NCBI GenBank assembly: GCA_035628035.1
Contig: DASPKS010000077.1
Coordinates: 1-7,484, forward strand
Length of the DNA: 7,484 nt
Origin: DASPKS01 sp035628035
Lineage (GTDB): Bacteria > Bacteroidota > Rhodothermia > Rhodothermales > Rubricoccaceae
Direction: 5' to 3'
In this document: positions 1 to 6,143 of the stretch, in pieces
Position numbering within the stretch: position 1 is the first letter of the stretch
Layout: every line of letters starts with the position of its first letter
The notes under the pieces: model-generated
What the model was told of the DNA's origin: nothing
Database searches by the model: none
The model's input: only the letters and a program-made list of their open reading frames with translations
Position numbers and translations under genes: made by a program

Positions 1-1537
1 CGGCGTCGGGGCTGTCGGTGAAGTCGAACGACGGGAGGTAGGGCTCGAACCACGTCGTGAGGCGGTGCTCGTCCCAGAGGCGGAGGTTGAGCCGCCCGTC
101 GGGCAGCGCCAGGTCGCCGAACCACTCGGGGTGCGCGCGGAAGTAGGGGTGGTCCTCGTGGACGTGGTGGGCGACGAAGTCGAGGAGCACCTTCATCCCC
201 CGCGCGTGCGCGGCGTCGACGACGCGGCGGAGGAGGGCGAGGTCGCCGAAGTGCTCGTCCACGGCGCGCGGCTGCATGGGCCAGTAGCCGTGGTAGCCGG
301 TATAGAACCGGTGCGGCGGCGGGTACTCGCGGTAGGCCCGGTTCGGGTTGTCGTAGACGGGCGAGAGCCAGAGCACGTTCACGCCGAGCGCGTCGAAGTA
401 GCCCTCTTCGAGCTTGTCGAGGAGGCCCTGGAGGTCGCCGCCCATATAGTTCGCCTGGGGCGCGAGGGAGTCGCCGGGGACGGGCGTCGAGTTCGACGGA
501 TCGCCGTCCGCGAAGCGGTCGATCATGATCTGGTAGACGACGGCGTCGCGCCAGTCGAAGGGGGCGTCGTCGGCGCGCTCCGTGCGCGGGGCGCCGTTAT
601 AGAGGGGTATCTCCACCCAGGGCGTGACGAGCCCGTCGAGGTCGGCCGCGAGGCGGAGCGTGTGCGCGCCCGAGGCGTCGGGCACGGTCACCGTGATGAG
701 CGCGTCGGCGATCTCGATGACCTCCGCCGGAAGCCGCTCGTTGTCGAGGAGCGCGACCACGTCGCCGGGCGCGAGGTCGGGGCGGAGCGGGTTGCCGTCG
801 GCCTCCGTCCACTCCAGCGCGAAGGTGAACTGCGTTCGCGGGGTTCGGTGGTGCGCCCACTCGACGGGGCGGAGCACGGCGCGGTCGCCGCGGCGGGGCC
901 GCACCGTGAGCACGTTGTTGAACGCGCCGAAGGGGTTGGGGACGGAGTCGGGTCGGGCGGGGTCGGTCACCTCCGCGCCGTCCACGGTGAACTTGTACTC
1001 GTACCGCCCCGGCGCGATGGGGAGCGTGACGGCGAGCACGCGGTCACCGTCGGGGTCGGTCAGGCGGTCCTTCCCGCGCGCCCAGTCGTTGAACGCGCCG
1101 ATCACGTACACCTCCGGCAGCGGCGCGTCGGGCGTGGCGAGCGTGGGCCGGAACGTGAACGTGTGCGTGGCCGGCACGACGACCTCGACGGGCAGCGCGA
1201 GCGTGTCGCCGTCCATGAAGAGGGGCACCGTCGTCAGCCCCTCGAAGCCCTCCGCCGTCTGGAGCGTGACGGTCCCGGCCGCGAGGTCATGCCATACCGT
1301 CACGTCGGGCGAGGCGCCGAACGCGACGGGCCCGGCCGCCGCCCCGAGGAGGTCGCCCACGGCGAGGGTGTCGGGCTGCCCGGCGCGGAGGCGCACGGGG
1401 CGGAGGAGCGGGCGCGGGGCGTCGCGCGACGCGGCCTGCGGCGGAGCCAACGGCGCAGGGGGATCCGCGGCCGTAAGCGGGGCCTCGCTCGCGCAGGCGG
1501 CGAGCATGGCGGCAAGGAGGACGAGCAGCAGGCGCAT
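1..1537 (-). CDS. Alpha-amylase family (GH13) lipoprotein, partial (C-terminus beyond left edge)
   Basis: Secreted, lipid-anchored glycoside hydrolase of the alpha-amylase family, expected to cut alpha-1,4-glucans at the cell envelope. 512 codons are visible. Residues 1-15 are a lipoprotein signal (MRLLLVLLAAMLAAC; lipobox LAAC, Cys15). Residues 141-187 form an E-set/CBM48-like domain (PEVYVIGAFNDW, then GRYEYKFTVDG), as in many glycan-branching and amylase enzymes. The GH13 barrel starts near 328 (DWRDAVVYQIMIDRFADGD), followed by the beta2 strand (LGVNVLWLSPVY, 384-395), the GYHGYWP motif (414-420) and conserved region I at 453-458. Region I reads DFVAHH, whereas the family has DxVxNH. The catalytic Asp, Glu and Asp of regions II-IV lie outside the window, so activity cannot be judged. 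The ATG at 1537 was chosen because it supplies the whole signal peptide; an internal Met11 would destroy it. There is no Shine-Dalgarno. The gene is divergent from the T9SS cargo gene. Subfamily and exact substrate are unknown. Confidence 0.93.
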   Translation of the reverse strand, partial: MRLLLVLLAAMLAACASEAPLTAADPPAPLAPPQAASRDAPRPLLRPVRLRAGQPDTLAVGDLLGAAAGPVAFGASPDVTVWHDLAAGTVTLQTAEGFEGLTTVPLFMDGDTLALPVEVVVPATHTFTFRPTLATPDAPLPEVYVIGAFNDWARGKDRLTDPDGDRVLAVTLPIAPGRYEYKFTVDGAEVTDPARPDSVPNPFGAFNNVLTVRPRRGDRAVLRPVEWAHHRTPRTQFTFALEWTEADGNPLRPDLAPGDVVALLDNERLPAEVIEIADALITVTVPDASGAHTLRLAADLDGLVTPWVEIPLYNGAPRTERADDAPFDWRDAVVYQIMIDRFADGDPSNSTPVPGDSLAPQANYMGGDLQGLLDKLEEGYFDALGVNVLWLSPVYDNPNRAYREYPPPHRFYTGYHGYWPMQPRAVDEHFGDLALLRRVVDAAHARGMKVLLDFVAHHVHEDHPYFRAHPEWFGDLALPDGRLNLRLWDEHRLTTWFEPYLPSFDFTDSPDA

Positions 1538-1551
1538 CGGGGTAGGGGAGG

Positions 1552-1587
1552 AGCGGCAATTAAACCGCACCGCCGGCCCCGGCGCAA
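1552..1587 (-). promoter_or_regulatory. Candidate promoter of the amylase gene
   Basis: On the minus strand a TTG (1587-1585) is followed after 20 bases by TTTAAT (1564-1559), the only AT-rich patch in the intergenic region. The spacing resembles the -33/-7 layout of Bacteroidota promoters, but the -7 match to TAnnTTTG is poor. Position and composition are seen; promoter function is inferred. Confidence 0.25.
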
Positions 1588-1596
1588 CGTGTCCTG

Positions 1597-1634
1597 TTGC
1601 ACGCTCCCGCCGGTAGGCCTAGGTTCGACCCCCC
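1597..1634 (+). promoter_or_regulatory. Candidate Bacteroidota-type promoter of the T9SS cargo gene
   Basis: TTG at 1597-1599 and TAGGTTCG at 1620-1627 are 20 bases apart. The Bacteroidota housekeeping consensus is TTTG, about 20 bases, then TAnnTTTG; the second element differs from it at one constrained position. Transcription would start near 1634, inside or just after the C tract, about 18 bases before the ATG. With such short motifs in GC-rich DNA a chance match is quite possible. Confidence 0.33.
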
Positions 1635-1638
1635 CCCC
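1629..1638 (+). repeat. Homopolymer run of ten C in the 5' leader
   Basis: Ten consecutive C residues lie 14-23 bases before the ATG of the T9SS cargo gene, within a longer pyrimidine-rich stretch (1629-1650). Long mononucleotide runs are prone to slippage. Here the run sits where a change in length would alter promoter or leader spacing and not the reading frame. Any regulatory effect is inference. Confidence 0.6.
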
Positions 1639-1651
1639 ACCCCTCCCAACC

Positions 1652-3469
1652 ATGCGGACTTGGTCCTCTCGGGCCGCTACGGCCCTCCTGCTCCTCCTCG
1701 CCGCGCCGGCCGCCCGCGCGCAGACCGACGCCCTCGTCGTCATCCGCGAAGGGCAGAGCGTCCCCCTCCCCGGCGGTGGCACCGGCACCGTCGGTGTCCT
1801 CAACCCCCCCTTCGTCAACGGCGAGAACGAGGTGGGCTTCACCGGCTCGATCACCGCGCCGGCCGCCGACAACTTCCTCTGGTTCAACACGGGCATCGTG
1901 TGGCTCAACAGCATGGCCGCCCCCGACACGATCCTCACGGGGGCCGAGTTCACGATGGGCGTCGGCAACAACGGCGAGTTCGTCTACAGCCCCACCATCG
2001 ACGGCGACGACGGGGTGTGGACCGACCGCGGCTACCTCCTGGGGGAGGTCAACGCGCCCGGCGTGGGCGGCGACACCCTCGTCACGTTCAACAGCCGCCC
2101 GCGGATGCGCCCGAACGGGCAGGCCTACTGGGTGGCCGGCCTCAACAACGGCGCCGGCGGCACGGCCTCCGTGGCGCGCGTCTTCTACACCTCGCCCGAC
2201 CGCACGACCGGCAGCACCGTGCCGGTCCTCCGCACGGGACAGGTCGTCGGCGGATTCCCCATCCAGCAGCCGGCCGGGATCGCGTTCGACTACGACATCT
2301 CCGACAACGGCGCCCACCACATCCACGCGCTCCTGATGCAGACGGGGAGCAGCACCACCGACGACGCGATCTACGTCGACGGCGCGATCGTCGCGCGGGC
2401 GTCGCTCCCCGCCCCCGGCGGCGCCGGCAACTGGACGACGTTCGACACCCCCTCCATCAACAACAGCGGGAACTACGTCTTTGTCGGGGACACCGACGCG
2501 GCCACGAACGCCGACGAGGTGATGGTGTACAACAACACCCTCGCGCTCCGCGAGGGGAACGTCGTGAGCGGCGTCACGCTCGGGTCGACCAACATCGGCC
2601 ACGCGCTCAACAACATCGGCTTCGTCCTCTTCGGGTGGTCGCTCACGAGCACGTCCGACGAGGGGCTCTTCGTCGGGCCGGCGAACAACCTCGCGATGTC
2701 CACGCTCGTCCTCCGCACGAACGACTCCCTCGACACGAACGGCGACAACGCAACGGACTACTACGTCCGCAACCTCAACTCCTCGACAACCACGCCCGGG
2801 ATCGACTTCGCCGACGGCGTCTACGCCTTCGTGGAGGTGGTGCTGGAGCCCGTCGGCAACCCCACCGGCGACGTCGACGCCATCATCCGGCTCGACGTGT
2901 CGCCGTACGTGCCGGTCGAGCTCGTCGCGTTCACGGGCACGGCCGACGGCGCCGCCGCGCTCCTTGAGTGGGAGACCGCGTCGGAGACGAACAACGCCGG
3001 CTTCGAGGTGCAGCACCTCCAGGGTCAGGAATGGACCCCCCTCGCGTTCGTCGAGGGCCACGGGACGACGACCGAGGCGCAGGCGTACCGCTACCGCGTG
3101 CCGGGCCTCGCGCCGGGCACCCACACGTTCCGCCTCCGCCAGGTGGACTACGACGGGACGGCCGCGTTCTCGCCGGAGGTGGAGGTCGAGATCGGGTTGC
3201 CGGGGCCGTTCGCGCTCTCGCCGGCGTACCCCAACCCGTTCAACCCCCAGACGCGCTTCACCCTCTCGCTGGCGCAGACCCAGCGCGTGACCGTCGAGGT
3301 GCTCGACGCGCTCGGCCGCCGCGTGGCGACGCTCCACGAGGGCGCGCTGACGGGCGGCCAGGCCCACACGTTCACGTTCGAAGGCGGGGCGCTCGCCAGC
3401 GGCGCCTACGTCGTCCGCGCGCTCGGCGAGGGGTTCGTCGCCACGCAGCCGGTGATGCTGCTCAAGTGA
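1652..3469 (+). CDS. Secreted T9SS type A cargo protein with NxxGxxAF-like repeats
   Basis: A 605-residue exported protein. Residues 1-23 are a Sec signal peptide (Arg-containing start, LLLLLAAPAA core, ARA|Q cleavage). Residues about 29-360 hold degenerate repeats at roughly 50-residue spacing: an N/D-x-x-G-x-x-hydrophobic-F/Y core near 56, 106, 152, 217, 270 (NNSGNYVF) and 320 (NNIGFVLF), alternating with LREG/LRTG-type strands near 31, 193, 299 and 354. This matches the 'choice-of-anchor tandem repeat NxxGxxAF' (DUF7453-like) family of surface proteins. Residues 421-515 are the PVELVAFTG...LLEWETASETNNAGFEV module that precedes many sorting domains. Residues 526-605 are the type IX secretion sorting domain (YPNPFNPQT, then LGRRVATL and SGAYVVRAL), recognised at the outer membrane and normally cleaved. 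The open frame runs far upstream, but only the ATG at 1652 gives a signal peptide, and the upstream part is antisense to the amylase gene. A strong terminator follows. No enzymatic motif is visible; the substrate or binding role is unknown. Confidence 0.93.
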   Translation: MRTWSSRAATALLLLLAAPAARAQTDALVVIREGQSVPLPGGGTGTVGVLNPPFVNGENEVGFTGSITAPAADNFLWFNTGIVWLNSMAAPDTILTGAEFTMGVGNNGEFVYSPTIDGDDGVWTDRGYLLGEVNAPGVGGDTLVTFNSRPRMRPNGQAYWVAGLNNGAGGTASVARVFYTSPDRTTGSTVPVLRTGQVVGGFPIQQPAGIAFDYDISDNGAHHIHALLMQTGSSTTDDAIYVDGAIVARASLPAPGGAGNWTTFDTPSINNSGNYVFVGDTDAATNADEVMVYNNTLALREGNVVSGVTLGSTNIGHALNNIGFVLFGWSLTSTSDEGLFVGPANNLAMSTLVLRTNDSLDTNGDNATDYYVRNLNSSTTTPGIDFADGVYAFVEVVLEPVGNPTGDVDAIIRLDVSPYVPVELVAFTGTADGAAALLEWETASETNNAGFEVQHLQGQEWTPLAFVEGHGTTTEAQAYRYRVPGLAPGTHTFRLRQVDYDGTAAFSPEVEVEIGLPGPFALSPAYPNPFNPQTRFTLSLAQTQRVTVEVLDALGRRVATLHEGALTGGQAHTFTFEGGALASGAYVVRALGEGFVATQPVMLLK

Positions 3470-3495
3470 AGCGCGCGCTGGCCTCACGGCTGACC

Positions 3496-3537
3496 CGCGG
3501 CCCCGGTCGGAGCGCTCCGACCGGGGCCGCGCTTTTT
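3496..3537 (+). terminator. Intrinsic terminator on a perfect 36-base palindrome
   Basis: Bases 3496-3531 are a perfect inverted repeat with centre at 3513/3514. The arms read CGCGGCCCCGGTCGGAGC and its complement, giving about 16 G/C-rich pairs once a minimal loop is allowed. One C and then TTTTT (3533-3537) follow, the classic rho-independent form for the plus-strand gene, 26 bases after its stop. The last T is also part of the stop codon (TGA on the minus strand) of the convergent GGQ gene. In the minus direction the hairpin lies 5 bases after that stop but lacks a T run, so it would terminate that operon less efficiently. Confidence 0.9.
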
Positions 3538-3920
3538 CAGTCGTCCCCGCCGGTGGAGGGCTTGCGGCGCGCCGCCTTCCGCTGGGCCTGCTTCCGCTTC
3601 GCCTCGCGGCGGCGCTGGCGCGAGGCGGCCGTGGGCGCCGTCCCGATGCGGCGCTTGCGGGGGCGGTTGAGCGCTTCGAGCCGCCGCCGCAGCTCGGCCA
3701 GCGCGATCCGCTTGTTCTGGTGCTGGCTACGCTCCTGCCGCGCGGTCACGACGATCCCCGTGGGGCGGTGCGTGAGGCGGACGGCGCTCTCGGTCACGTT
3801 CTGGTGCTGGCCGCCCTTCCCGCCGGCGCGGAACGTCTCCACGTCGCACGCAGCGAGGAGCGCGTCGTCGTCCGCCGGGATGGCAACGCGCCGCGCCCCT
3901 TCACTTCCCGGCGGCTCCAT
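3537..3920 (-). CDS. Stand-alone GGQ-domain peptide chain release factor-like protein (ArfB/PrfH-like)
   Basis: A 127-residue cytoplasmic protein consisting of only the peptidyl-tRNA hydrolase domain of class I release factors plus a basic tail. The core GGKGGQHQN (residues 33-41, GGQ at 36-38) is followed by TESAVRLTHRPTGI (43-56) and a second conserved block, ERSQHQNKR (63-71). Residues 87-122 are strongly basic (RPRKRR ... RRREAKRKQAQRKAARRK), like the ArfB tail that enters the empty mRNA channel of stalled ribosomes. There is no stop-codon recognition domain, so this is not RF1 or RF2. The likely role is release of peptides from stalled ribosomes, possibly of the PrfH type that acts on damaged ribosomes; no RtcB ligase gene is beside it here. 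The ATG at 3920 lies inside the 3' end of the MgtC-like gene (20-base overlap), which suggests translational coupling. The C-terminal stop abuts the convergent terminator. Domain call is firm; exact subfamily is not. Confidence 0.9.
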   Translation of the reverse strand: MEPPGSEGARRVAIPADDDALLAACDVETFRAGGKGGQHQNVTESAVRLTHRPTGIVVTARQERSQHQNKRIALAELRRRLEALNRPRKRRIGTAPTAASRQRRREAKRKQAQRKAARRKPSTGGDD

Positions 3921-4392
3921 CGGCGGCGAGGCGCTCGAAGCGCAGCAGGGCCCGGAGGATGACGACGGTCAGCAGGGCCACGCCGACGGCGAGGACGTAC
4001 CGCTCCGCCGCGACGGCGATCCCGACGGCCGCCACCACGAGCAGCGTCGCCGCTGTCGTGAGGCCATGCACCTGGTGGCCCTCCGGTCCCCGGAAGACCA
4101 CGCCCGCCCCGACGAACGACATCCCGACGGCGATGGCCTGCACGAGCCGCGTCGGGTCGGGCACGACGGAGTCCAGCGGGAGCCCCATCGCGGACCACGC
4201 CGCCAGCGTCGGCGCGACGAGGAGCGTGCCCACCTTCACGAAGAGGAAGGCGCCGAGGCACGCGAGCATGTTCGTCCGCAGCCCGGCGCCCTTCCCGGCA
4301 GCCTCCCGCTCCCAGCCCACGACGCCGCCTAGCACCGCCGCGAGGGCGGCCTGCGCGAGGGCCATCAGGTCCTGGGCGACGACGTCGGGCAT
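3901..4392 (-). CDS. MgtC/SapB family inner-membrane protein
   Basis: A 163-residue hydrophobic protein with about five membrane segments (near 10-26, 40-59, 83-100, 108-128 and 131-148). The family signatures are clear: GGVVGWERE (22-30), then GKGAGLRTNMLACLGA (33-48), and later AVGMSFVGAGVVF (88-100) and VHGLTTAATLLVVAAVG (108-124). It ends soon after the last helix and lacks the cytoplasmic ACT-like C-terminal domain of Salmonella MgtC, so it is the short SapB/YhiD-like form. MgtC proteins are linked to survival in low Mg2+ and to control of ATP synthase, but the role of the short form is unsettled. The ATG at 4392 lies 5 bases after the pgi stop, and the 3' end overlaps the GGQ gene by 20 bases, so it belongs to the same transcript. 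No magnesium-sensing leader can fit before it. Confidence 0.92.
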   Translation of the reverse strand: MPDVVAQDLMALAQAALAAVLGGVVGWEREAAGKGAGLRTNMLACLGAFLFVKVGTLLVAPTLAAWSAMGLPLDSVVPDPTRLVQAIAVGMSFVGAGVVFRGPEGHQVHGLTTAATLLVVAAVGIAVAAERYVLAVGVALLTVVILRALLRFERLAADGAAGK

Positions 4393-4397
4393 GGCGG

Positions 4398-5669
4398 TCA
4401 GGGCTTGCCCAGCAGGGCGAACATCTTCTGCTTGTACGCCTCCACGCCCGGCTGGTCGAACGGGTTCACGGCGAGGAGGTACCCGCTCACGGCCACGGCG
4501 TGCTCGAACCCGTACAGACACCCTCCGAGGGTGGGCGCGTCGAGGCGCGGCAGCTCGACGGTCCAGTTGGGGACGCCGCCCTCGGCGTGGGCCGCGGCCG
4601 TGGCCTCCCATGCCACGCGGTTCACCTCGGCGTAGGGCTTCCCCGCGAGGTAGTTCAGCCGGTCGGGGTCGTCGCTGCTTGCTTCCACGACGAGCCCGGG
4701 CCCGTCGTCTTCTACCCTGAGGAACGTCTCGACGAGCGTGCGCTGCCCCTCCTGCACGTACTGCCCAACGGAGTGGAGGTCGGTGGTGTACTGGAGGACG
4801 ACGGGGAACAGCCCCTTGTGCTCCTTCCCTTCGCTCTCGCCGAAGAGCTGCTGCCACCACGCGCCGACCCCCCGCAGGCGCGGCTCCGTGACGGCCATCA
4901 CCTCCGTCTTGTAGCCGTCCTCGTGGAAGCAGAACCGGTCGGCAGCGTAAGCGATCGCGGGGTGCGCCGGGTCGAAGTCCGTGAGGGCGTGCGCGGCTTG
5001 CCCGGCCCCATCGACCAGCGCGCGCACGTCGATGCCGGCCGCCGCGATGGGGAGGAGGCCGACGGGCGTGAGCACCGAGAATCGCCCGCCCACATCGTCG
5101 GGCACGACGAAGGTGCGGTAGCCTTTCGCTGCGGCGAGGTCGTGGAGCACCCCCTTCGAGGCGTCCGTCGTGGCGATGGTGCGGCGGGCGTGGTCCTCGA
5201 ACCGCTGCTCCATCCACGCGCGGACGAAGCGGAAGGCGAGGGCCGGCTCCAACGTCGTCCCGCTCTTCGAGATCACGTTGACATAGACCGACTTCCCTTC
5301 GAGGTAGTGCAGGAGCTCCTCGTGGTAGCGCGGCGAGAGGTGGTGCCCGGCGAACAGCACCTCCGGCTTCGTTTTCGCGAAGGGCGGCGAGAGCGCGTCG
5401 ATGACGGCGTCGGTGCCGAGGTACGACCCCCCGATCCCGATGCAGAGGAGCACGTCGGCGCGCGCGCGGACCTCTTCGGCCACCTCCACGACGCGACCGA
5501 GGAGGGCATCGTCGGGGTCGAGGAGCATCTGGCGCCAGCCGAGCATCTCGGCGCCCGCGCCGGTCCCATCGAGCACGGCCTGGTGGGCGGCCTCGACGCG
5601 CGGCGTGAGCGCGTCGCGGAGGTCCGGGTCGAGGAAGGGGAGGGCGTGGCGACGGTCGAGCGTGAACAT
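4398..5669 (-). CDS. pgi: Glucose-6-phosphate isomerase (short, Bacillus-type)
   Basis: Interconverts glucose 6-phosphate and fructose 6-phosphate in glycolysis and gluconeogenesis; cytoplasmic. At 423 residues it belongs to the short bacterial class (about 450 in Bacillus), not the roughly 550-residue enterobacterial class. Landmarks: sugar-phosphate-binding SIS loops CIGIGGSYLGTDA (76-88) and NVISKSGTTLEP (131-142); signature DDVGGRFSVLTPVGLLP (191-207); catalytic Glu278 in FGESEGK; His299 in TDLHSVGQYVQEGQR; catalytic Lys413 in VEAYKQKMF. The spacings Glu-His (21) and His-Lys (114) equal those of the Bacillus enzymes, so the protein appears intact and active. The ATG at 5669 gives the N-terminus expected for the family (the GAGAEMLGW motif at 37-45). 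No Shine-Dalgarno lies near the start. The gene lies 57 bases after the NTF2-like gene and 5 bases before the MgtC-like gene. Confidence 0.97.
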   Translation of the reverse strand: MFTLDRRHALPFLDPDLRDALTPRVEAAHQAVLDGTGAGAEMLGWRQMLLDPDDALLGRVVEVAEEVRARADVLLCIGIGGSYLGTDAVIDALSPPFAKTKPEVLFAGHHLSPRYHEELLHYLEGKSVYVNVISKSGTTLEPALAFRFVRAWMEQRFEDHARRTIATTDASKGVLHDLAAAKGYRTFVVPDDVGGRFSVLTPVGLLPIAAAGIDVRALVDGAGQAAHALTDFDPAHPAIAYAADRFCFHEDGYKTEVMAVTEPRLRGVGAWWQQLFGESEGKEHKGLFPVVLQYTTDLHSVGQYVQEGQRTLVETFLRVEDDGPGLVVEASSDDPDRLNYLAGKPYAEVNRVAWEATAAAHAEGGVPNWTVELPRLDAPTLGGCLYGFEHAVAVSGYLLAVNPFDQPGVEAYKQKMFALLGKP

Positions 5670-5726
5670 CGAAGGGCGACGAAGAGGGGCGGGGCTCCTA
5701 CGCCGCCCGCCCGGCGCGGTGCCGCC

Positions 5727-6110
5727 TCAGCCCTTCACGTACGAGAGCTTCTCGGCCACCTTCCCGTCGCGCACGCGGAAGAGGTCCACGCCGCGGACGT
5801 GGCCGGGCGCGCCGTCGCGCACCCAGTGGTACACCCAGCGGACGACGCACCGGTCGCCGCAGGCGAATACCTCCTCCGTCTCGAAGCGGGCCTGCGGGGA
5901 GCGCGCGAAGAAGGCCTCCCAGTAGGCGCGCACAGCGGCCTGCCCCTCGAAGCGCTCCCCGTCCGGCGGCGGGCGCGTGGTGTCGAAGACGCAGTCATCC
6001 GTCATCAGCGCCATGACGGCGCCCGCGTCGTGCCGGTTGAACGCCTCGTTGAACCGGTGGACGGTGTCGAGCGTGGCGGCTGTCGCTGCGTCGAACGCTA
6101 TTTCGGGCAT
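5727..6110 (-). CDS. NTF2/SnoaL-like small domain protein
   Basis: A 127-residue soluble protein made of one cone-shaped NTF2-like fold. Typical features are the N-terminal helix with TVHRFNEAFNRHDAGAVMAL (16-35), then MTDDCVFDTT (36-45), FEGQAAVRAYWEAFFA (54-69), and paired C-terminal strands VFACGDRCVVRWVYHW (81-96) and GVDLFRVRDGKVAEKLSYVK (107-126). The family includes small-molecule isomerases, hydrolases, dehydratases and non-catalytic binding proteins. The Asp and His residues in the cavity are not enough to assign a reaction. It has no signal peptide, so it is cytoplasmic. The ATG at 6110 is the natural start, with no Shine-Dalgarno. Base composition is as GC-rich as pgi, in contrast to the gene just upstream (33-base gap). 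No functional link to pgi can be shown. Confidence 0.88.
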   Translation of the reverse strand: MPEIAFDAATAATLDTVHRFNEAFNRHDAGAVMALMTDDCVFDTTRPPPDGERFEGQAAVRAYWEAFFARSPQARFETEEVFACGDRCVVRWVYHWVRDGAPGHVRGVDLFRVRDGKVAEKLSYVKG

Positions 6111-6143
6111 GATCGTCGAGTGGTAGCTGCGCTTGGAAAGGGA

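Noticed and set aside
65..1651. Open plus-strand frame of 529 codons running in frame into the T9SS cargo gene
   Set aside because: It is antisense to the well-supported amylase gene, its product is a low-complexity Arg/Val/Glu/Gly sequence typical of reverse frames in GC-rich DNA, and the true signal peptide starts at 1652.
1619..3487. Long minus-strand open frame opposite the T9SS cargo gene
   Set aside because: Arg/Val/Glu-rich shadow of a gene with clear signal peptide, repeats and sorting domain; no recognisable domain of its own.
3537..3920. Full-length release factor RF1 or RF2
   Set aside because: Only the GGQ domain and a basic tail are present; the protein is 127 residues and has no codon-recognition domain, and the gene is intact.
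3901..5217. Minus-strand frame extending the MgtC-like gene upstream into pgi
   Set aside because: The extension is Arg/Pro/Gly-rich and overlaps all of the pgi catalytic region in another frame; MgtC homology begins at the ATG at 4392.
5686..5712. Possible hairpin GGGCGGG / CCCGCCC between the NTF2-like gene and pgi
   Set aside because: Only seven pairs with a loop of about a dozen bases and no T run; expected by chance in such GC-rich sequence.
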